DNA of 64,000 nt, taken from the NCBI RefSeq assembly GCF_021130785.1, contig NC_060214.1, positions 46,561,001-46,625,000 on the forward strand, written 5' to 3'. Made by a program: the position numbers and the translations under genes. This document shows positions 57,005 to 64,000 of the stretch, in pieces. Source of the stretch: Homalodisca vitripennis. Its lineage: Eukaryota > Arthropoda > Insecta > Hemiptera > Cicadellidae. Under the pieces are notes generated by a model, which worked only from the letters and a program-made list of their open reading frames with translations, was not told the origin of the DNA and did not search any database. Position 1 is the first letter of the stretch. Every line of letters starts with the position of its first letter.

Positions 57005-59843
57005 AATAGAGAACATTAGTTTCGGAATTGATGAAATCAACTTACTAAGAATTTGTATTATGCATTGTAATCTAACACATCTCATAGCACACTAAATGTG
57101 GCGGAATGAACACCATACCATATTGCTACGTTTCATCATATGACGCCTAAAGTGTGGTTACTATATGTGAAACACTTTGATATTTTTATTCTATTTAATT
57201 TCTTAATAACCACTTTGTTAGAAATAAATTAGAAATGAGACTAAACAATTATATATAATTTCTGATACTTTCAATTATATCTTCTGGAAACAAATTATAA
57301 GTTTAATATTGTACAAACAGCTTTCAAAATTTTCCTTGTTGCTTTACTTAGGAGTAGAATAATATTTTTTTCTACAATAAGAATACAGGTGTGGTGCCAT
57401 TGATTCCTAATTGTTAGAATATAAAGCGTAAAATGGTTACATTTTTACATCACAATTGGCTTATGCTTTATTTGGATACATCCCCAAATAACCTTCCGAG
57501 AAGTGCAAACTACACTAAATTACTTGTCTTGGCATTCCTCGTAAACATTATATTCCACGGATAGGCACTTATACTGATCTATTGCTATCCCAAAACCGCA
57601 TTGAGATAAGTGATTATCGTTATATAATATCCTCATATCCACAACAAATTCTGTCTCTTGTAACCAAAGCTTTTATAACTTTAAAAGTCATAATAATACT
57701 TTAATGCTGAAATGCTCCATAACACTAGACATTAGTTTTGAAAGTTTTGGGATATATACCCTTAAGTGTAGTCACCATGATTTAGGTTATTGTGTTTTAA
57801 TCTTTTTTACCTTGCCACTCAATTTAGTAAAGAATAATTCTGAATACAAGATGGTTACGAGAATTTCTTAGAATTTTTAATAGATTGGTTAGCTTTAGAC
57901 TTATAGAACTGTAGTAGAATATATCAATAACAATTGGATGTAAATTATCCGTTAGTTTAAATTGTTTCTTGAGGGGTAGTATATAATATACTTTAAAATA
58001 AATGCTGTCCTAATTATTTAAACTTAAACTTTTAATTGTACCTCACAGCATTGTCTTTCCCGATTCCTGGACATCGCATGGTGGCGTGATTATTCCTTCT
58101 CATTTTCTCTATATATAGTCCTTTTCGTTGTGTCTGTATATGTTATAAATTTAAATGAGCTAATATTTAACATAATTTAATCATACTTATCAAATACAAT
58201 TCAAATCTACTCATCTCCTATAGTAACTATACATGTCGACTATGTATTACACTGGTTTTAAATAACTGATATTAATTAATATTTTTAATATCTTCAAAAC
58301 AATACGTAATAATGAAAATAAAATTCAAACTTGTTTTAAAACACGTAACTAAAATAAGGGACGCTTATAACATCTGTCTTCTTACAAATTAAGCCGATCA
58401 TCCTAAATGGTATAGGAATAATTACAACAAAACAAATTCCATGCGTATGTCTTGATAGACAATATAAGTTACACCATTTACAACACTTTCTTTACATTTA
58501 TTTTACCACTTTATATGTTTTTAAATGAACAAACTACGAAATTATGCATACAAACTATAATACGGGAATAATATATGGTAAATAAATGTTTTCGACAGTA
58601 ATCTCCTGTATTGAACTAGAAAATGTAAACAAAGATTCACAACAACATATAAAATGAATTTTATGAGATGCCAATTCAAATATAGAATGTTGTTGGCAGG
58701 ATTCCTAAAAAGCAGTGCCAGGCTCACTCACTGCGGTGACATAAACTGGATGTGGGCGAGGAAGGAGGACAGTTCTAGTTTATATTAATTAATTACTAGT
58801 AATAATAATCACTTCTAATAACAATATTTTGGCTCTGTGCTTCTATATTTTGTAAGATTGCTCACTAAAAAATGTTGTCTAAAAGACTGTAATAGGTTGT
58901 CATTAAATTTAGGGTTTATTTTATATTTTATTATTAATTATTTATCTTCCACTGATGTTAAGAATGTTGTACTGTATACGTCTACTAAATGATTATAGAC
59001 CTATCTCATAGTCGTCTGATGTATAGTATGGTTTAATATTCTCTCCTATTCCCATCTCATACATAGTTTTATGTGTGATATTTGGTCTGTAAGAACCATG
59101 TTACTAAGTATATTGTAGAACATTGCAGAATTATAAATCTAGTATGACTTTCCAAAGAGGCCAAACAACACAGACAGTGGTGAAAATATTGTAAGAAATT
59201 ACTAAAAATTCTTTTCATGAAATGTTACATCATATAGCATGTAAAACAATGCAATGGTATATAAAATTTATATGTAATAAAATTTTAATTTATTTTTGAA
59301 ATTTATGTCAATTTTAATGTAAAACAGAATCTTGCAAAGCCATGGTGTAAATACCATTGTTAGCGGGTGATCCTTGCATAAGTAAACAGAATTCACTTAT
59401 TTATAAACAAAACTCGTCCATGTCTCTTGTATATTATTCATAAGTTAAAGTGAAATTTATTTTATTCTTGAAAACAGTTCTACTTTTTTGTTACTTCTTT
59501 ATTTTTACAATTCCATGTTTTTTAGCAGTGTAAGGATTAAGTATCCTAATATATAACATAGAATATGGTTGTTCCAAATTCACGTTTAACTTTGCAAACA
59601 TGGGTATTCATCTGTCTAATACTTATTTTTTTTATCATAAGAAATGTTTAACTTAAGTATTTATTATTATATATATAATAACTATAATAACACCGTATAT
59701 GCTACGAGTTCAAATATGCATGTCCCACGGAATATTTCTAAATGAATCATGTCAAAAATGCACAAACGCATACTGTAAGATTATTTTAGAAGTATTTTCA
59801 AAATTATGGTAAGAACCGTGGCGCTATTTTTATTGCCGCAGTT
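57005..59843. other. AT-rich intergenic DNA
   Basis: No gene recognised downstream of the receptor's last exon. AATAAA-type sequences are common and not diagnostic; one at about 57222 could serve as poly(A) signal. Confidence 0.4.
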
Positions 59844-60044
59844 ATGTATTTACAAAATGTCTTACAGAGGTTTTTAGTAATTGGTATGGTTACGCATATT
59901 TATTTACCTACTTTGTCTCAAGAACCAGCTAGTCTTACTGAAATTTTAGATTGTGTAATTAGAAGTTTCAACATAATTATTTTAAACCTAAAACTAACTC
60001 TCGCTACGAATAATTCAACAGATTTTATTAAAAAAGACGACTGA
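59844..60044 (+). CDS. Possible chemoreceptor exon fragment
   Basis: After an acceptor-like TTATTGCCGCAG an open frame of about 66 codons reads LQRFLVIGMVTHIYLP, then SLTEILDCVIRSFNIIILNL. The arrangement of a membrane span, a short loop and a second span resembles the TM1-TM2 part of insect odorant receptors. There is no supporting neighbour exon. Could be a fragment or chance. Confidence 0.25.
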   Translation: MYLQNVLQRFLVIGMVTHIYLPTLSQEPASLTEILDCVIRSFNIIILNLKLTLATNNSTDFIKKDD

Positions 60045-63000
60045 AAAATCCTCACTAAACTCCTAAATCTTTCCATTGTGAGTAACTTTAAACGTTATGT
60101 TACTTATGTTAGTTTTGATTAGTGTTTACAATACAACATATTGTGGGCACAATTTTGGTGGTTATAATTTTGGAGAGTAACATTTTATGAGATTTTACAT
60201 CTATAATAGTTTGTACATATTTAGGAATAACAACGTATGAAACCACATTGAGACAATAATTCAGTCCTTGTTCAGTGTGAAAATTAATAAGTACAATGAC
60301 CTCTTCTTTCTTTCTCTCCATCATTTATAAAAGTTATAAATCTAAACAAACTTTGAAACTGTTATAATAGATCCTATAATACAGTTTAGATAATGAGACA
60401 TTCCATTACAATACGTTTATTTATTATTATTTTTGTTCAGATTTCTTTTATATTATTTATATTATTTTTATATTATATTATTTAAAATATTATATTATAT
60501 TATTTAAAATATTATATTATATTATTTCAAATATTATATTATGTTATGTATTACGTATATTATATTATTTTAAATATTATATTATAATAAAGTTATTATA
60601 AAGCTCAATAATGTACAGCAGAAACTAAATGTACCTCCTTTAAACGGTACAATGAAGTTCTAGAGTATTATAAATTTTTATTACTACTAAAACGTAAAAA
60701 TAACTTAAAAACAGAAATGTCAATCATATGAATAAGATTAAACCTGGATCTACTTGAATACTAGTACATACTACTATTTCGGACTGTTGGAAGTAATATA
60801 GAAACCTAGAATCAAGTAAATAACACTAGGCCCATTTAAATGGCAAACAATAAAAAGCATTGTTCTTGAAATTAGGAAAATAGCATAATAACTTTAAATC
60901 ACCATTTAAATTTGCATAAATTTCTTGTAAATTAAAGTTCATCTTCTAAAGTACTTTTACATATTTAAAAGATATTTTATTGTAGGTATCACCAGTTTTA
61001 AAGTTATTTCTTTATTCATTATAGCCAAATAAACAAACTCATTGTGAATGAATTTCTATAATAAGTAACTTATAAAAGATTACATTTTGATTTTTGTTAA
61101 TTTAACCTGATCTCATATTCTGGTAAAATTATAGATTTTAGGTTACTACAACGATGTAAACAAACACACTGAACTGTAATTTATGTGGAAACAAAACTTT
61201 GTAATTATGTTGACCTACTTAATGGAACTAGTAAATCGTATAGTCAATGGTATATTTAAAATATCATTTCAAAACATACGTATAGTATTAATAATTTATT
61301 TTTTGGGAATTAAATTTTCCTTGCTATAATTATAACGTAAAATCAATTTGATTCTATCTCTCAGCCTCGATAAATGTCCGTATACTGTACTAGTAACTGC
61401 AAAGTTAAAAGAAATATAGATATATGAACAGTAATTTGGTTATAAACTTTTTAACATGAAATAGTATTTATTATAACATAGTTCTTTGGTACATCCTAAA
61501 TAAAATATTTTAGTTCATTTAAGGGCCTTACTAATCAAATGTCAATATAGGAAACGCATTTAGGTGATTTGATCAGAACGCAGAAAGCATGATGCTGATT
61601 ACATACTATTACTAAATCAAATTAATTGTAAATGTAGACATACATTTATAAACTAGTCCTAAATACCATATTAAATGAAACTATCCGTTTATTTTCATAC
61701 ACAATGAAACCACACTGATACATTTACGATACACCTATAATTAAGTATAATCCAATATCTGTTTCCTATTCAAATTATATATTTTATTAATTTAACTTTT
61801 TTTAAATTTCATTATAGCGGATAGATCAAATTAACTGCTTCACTACCCTACAGAGTAAACAAACGTAAATTTAATCTTTATTTACCCTGTAAGACGTCTT
61901 TATTTATCTTTAGAGATACTGATACATTTTGTATCAATAGGATTTTAAAAGAGGTTTTCAAAAATTACTGCTAAATTATGTACGTATAAAATCTTAATAT
62001 ATGTTAATTAAAAACGCATATGTTTTCATGAGAGGTATTACATATTAAACACTCTGAATATTGATTAAACCCTAAAAATTCACACAAGTCATCGGGTCAA
62101 ACAAGTAAACATTCAGAATGCTCATACCTCTTGTTTAAAGCTTCATTTCACTGAAGGGCGTCATTAAAATAAAACACCATTTATTTAGCTACAAATCTAA
62201 ATTTTTTGCACCACAATCTAGCTACAGTTCTGATTCAAACTTTACAAAATAGGTTTTTCAATACGTACTTGTTGTGAAAGGGTTGAGATAAATTTAAATA
62301 ATGCGTCTTGCAAACCAGGATTCTATCAGAGATCTCAACGTATGTAGTACTGTGCTGGCAGTGACAGCAATTTTAAATGTAAAAAATCATTTATATACAG
62401 TTTTTTTTCTTCTTATGTTTGACATGACAAGTTCCAAACCACCCTAATTTATCATTTATTATCATGGATAATATACTTGTAGTTAATTGGCTGAGCGTTA
62501 GCGAAGAAAGTTATCAGAAAAGACTTTTTTAATGTACGCAATGTAAGGAATTTCAGAAGAAATAAAGATTTTATCAAGAATGTTCCTTGCCAATAGGCAA
62601 AAGTTCATGAGGTACAGGTAATCTTCCTTCGATAGTTTCTGATGCTACACAGTGATTTCATAAATTAGAAAAAATTAATATCATTGCTAATCGTTGTCAA
62701 TTTGTTTTAGGTTTGTACAATATCATTATAAACATTCTAGTTACTGATTACTAACAAGAATTGTTGAGCTATATTGAAACACCTTTTTTAGATAGCTTTT
62801 TAATTAAAGGGGATGGAAAAGAAGTTTATATTAAAAAATGTTTGTTTTTTTAAATTAATTTGTTTTTGAACACGACCTAAGTTCTCGTTTAAAACTGTAG
62901 GTACAACAGTCGACAAAATTGTTTAAAATTGAAAATATTTGTCTCGCATAAAACCTTGCAAAAACTCATACGTTTTAATTTTTTTAAGGATTATTTTGTT

Positions 63001-63236
63001 CTATCAGCAATTTGTGATTGACACTCGACTGAGATTAGAAATTGAGACCCATATTTTCGCATACATCCTGTATTTGAAATGCGGCAAAACATTTTCTGAC
63101 ATTTGCCGTATGAAATTTCTTATTGTTACGGTTTATTTTATTGCTCTATATAAAATATTATAACACAGCAGATTGCGGCCGTGTGGTCTAACACACATTT
63201 TAATCACAACAATTATCACTTCATGAGTCATATGAG
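60045..63236. other. AT-rich intergenic DNA with a TA-rich minisatellite
   Basis: No gene seen. A TA-rich tandem repeat lies at about 60440-60597. Confidence 0.4.
60440..60597 (+). repeat. TATTA-rich minisatellite
   Basis: Units of about 27 bp with the core TTTAAAATATTATATTATAT recur about three to four times, flanked by shorter ATTAT repeats. Confidence 0.8.
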
Positions 63237-63300
63237 TACTAGCTGTTACCCGCGGCTTCGCAAGCAATCCTAGAACAAAGTCCTCATATTACTTGGCAAA
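63237..63300 (+). mobile_element. RTE/SINE-type retroposon fragment
   Basis: ACTAGCTGTTACCCGCGGCT followed by TCGC is a sequence repeated widely in arthropod genomes at the ends of RTE-like and related retroposons. Only the short conserved core is visible; boundaries are unclear. Confidence 0.4.
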
Positions 63301-64000
63301 AGCAATTATGATGTAATATGATGGGAATCCTATAGAAATTTAAAAACGTAAGTAGGCATGCATCAGGTAGATATAATTTAAGTTCGTGGTAAATAGTATC
63401 AAAGTTTAACTTAATTATTATATCAAGTTTGGCACGTAGGAGCATTTCTGGTTCTAATTAATTATATACATAACGTCACAGCTGAATCTGCCTTGTCATC
63501 CCGATCAAGAAATCACAAATCTCAGATCACACAGGTCTCCGAAACTTACTTCGGTCAAAAAGCTTTTGCTGAAATGTAATATCATGTCAAGGAAGCCCGC
63601 CAGTTCAAAGTAATTTATGTGTAAACATTCAAAACTTTGTTTCTTGAGGTTAGTTTTATAAGAGTATTTGATGCATTAGATGATTTTAATTCGTCACTGG
63701 CGCAATCTGGAGTAACACTTATATATTCATATTTTATTTAGTATCTGCGTTACACTACCGACCAAGCACTGTTTACTTATTGTTGATAAAACTCAAATGT
63801 AAACAGATGTTTCAGAAAGTTTGTCGAACTATACCTGCCAACAGCTGTCAAAATACGTTTCGTTCTTATCATAACATTCGAATGTAAGGAAACTAAACTT
63901 TCAATTCGAATTCGTCTTTATTTGGTGAAATGAATGTGTTAAGGGTGGTAAAAAGCACTCTAAATGTTAATTCAGACCAAAAGCTATACCTGTTTCAAAC
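63301..64000. other. Intergenic DNA, possibly continuing the retroposon fragment
   Basis: A somewhat GC-richer stretch to about 63610 may belong to the retroposon; otherwise nothing recognised. Confidence 0.3.

Overview
The window is AT-rich nuclear DNA, almost certainly from an insect. The strongest host signal is the 3' half of a gustatory-receptor-type chemoreceptor gene on the + strand (about 54138-57004). Its last exons carry the TYLVILIQFQ signature of insect gustatory receptors. A possible 5' exon lies at 51380-51796. No other host gene is convincing. The insect order cannot be told from the sequence; the rest of the non-repetitive DNA looks intergenic or intronic.

Most recognisable content is mobile DNA. 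From left to right: a decayed Tc1/mariner-type element with TIRs of about 500 bp (2479-5019); a head-to-head inverted pair of Penelope-like element (PLE) 3' ends (5876-7232); a long (TC)n tract abutting a 5'-truncated non-LTR retrotransposon (7720-9892); a complete Maverick/Polinton (13666-31049); a 5'-truncated PLE with reverse transcriptase and GIY-YIG nuclease (37139-38849); a Mutator-like DNA transposon with an uninterrupted 597-codon transposase (40953-43527); and small PLE, SINE-like and RTE-like remnants.

The centrepiece is the 17,384-bp Polinton. It is bounded by a perfect 6-bp target duplication (AATATG) and TIRs of about 353 bp that are about 98% identical. The left half (+) holds a broken F-box-like gene, a Q-rich gene with its own TATA promoter and 5'-UTR intron, a dUTPase and a protein-primed family B DNA polymerase. 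The right half (-) holds the particle genes: double-jelly-roll major capsid protein, a small ORF, penton-like minor capsid protein, adenain-like protease, phospholipase-A2-like protein, fiber-like protein, a conserved DUF8207-like protein, the packaging ATPase and a chromodomain integrase. Beyond these lie a conserved protein of unknown function, two PC4-like small proteins and a second F-box-like gene.

Several Polinton genes are interrupted: polymerase, capsid, penton, dUTPase, DUF8207-like, F-box and others. At least eight of the frame breaks are one-base length changes in short A/T homopolymers. This could be slippage decay or uncorrected consensus error. The protease, ATPase, integrase, fiber, PLA2-like, Q-rich and first PC4-like frames are open.

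The most unusual features are the following. The Polinton TIRs are packed with AGGTCA nuclear-receptor half-sites, including a perfect one-base-spaced palindrome of the ecdysone-receptor type and repeated FTZ-F1-type sites, with a CRE at each end. F-box-like genes lie just inside both ends of the element. Two PC4-like genes sit beside the right-hand F-box gene. A possible intron would join the Q-rich protein in frame to the dUTPase. The PLE ends contain hammerhead-ribozyme-like cores.
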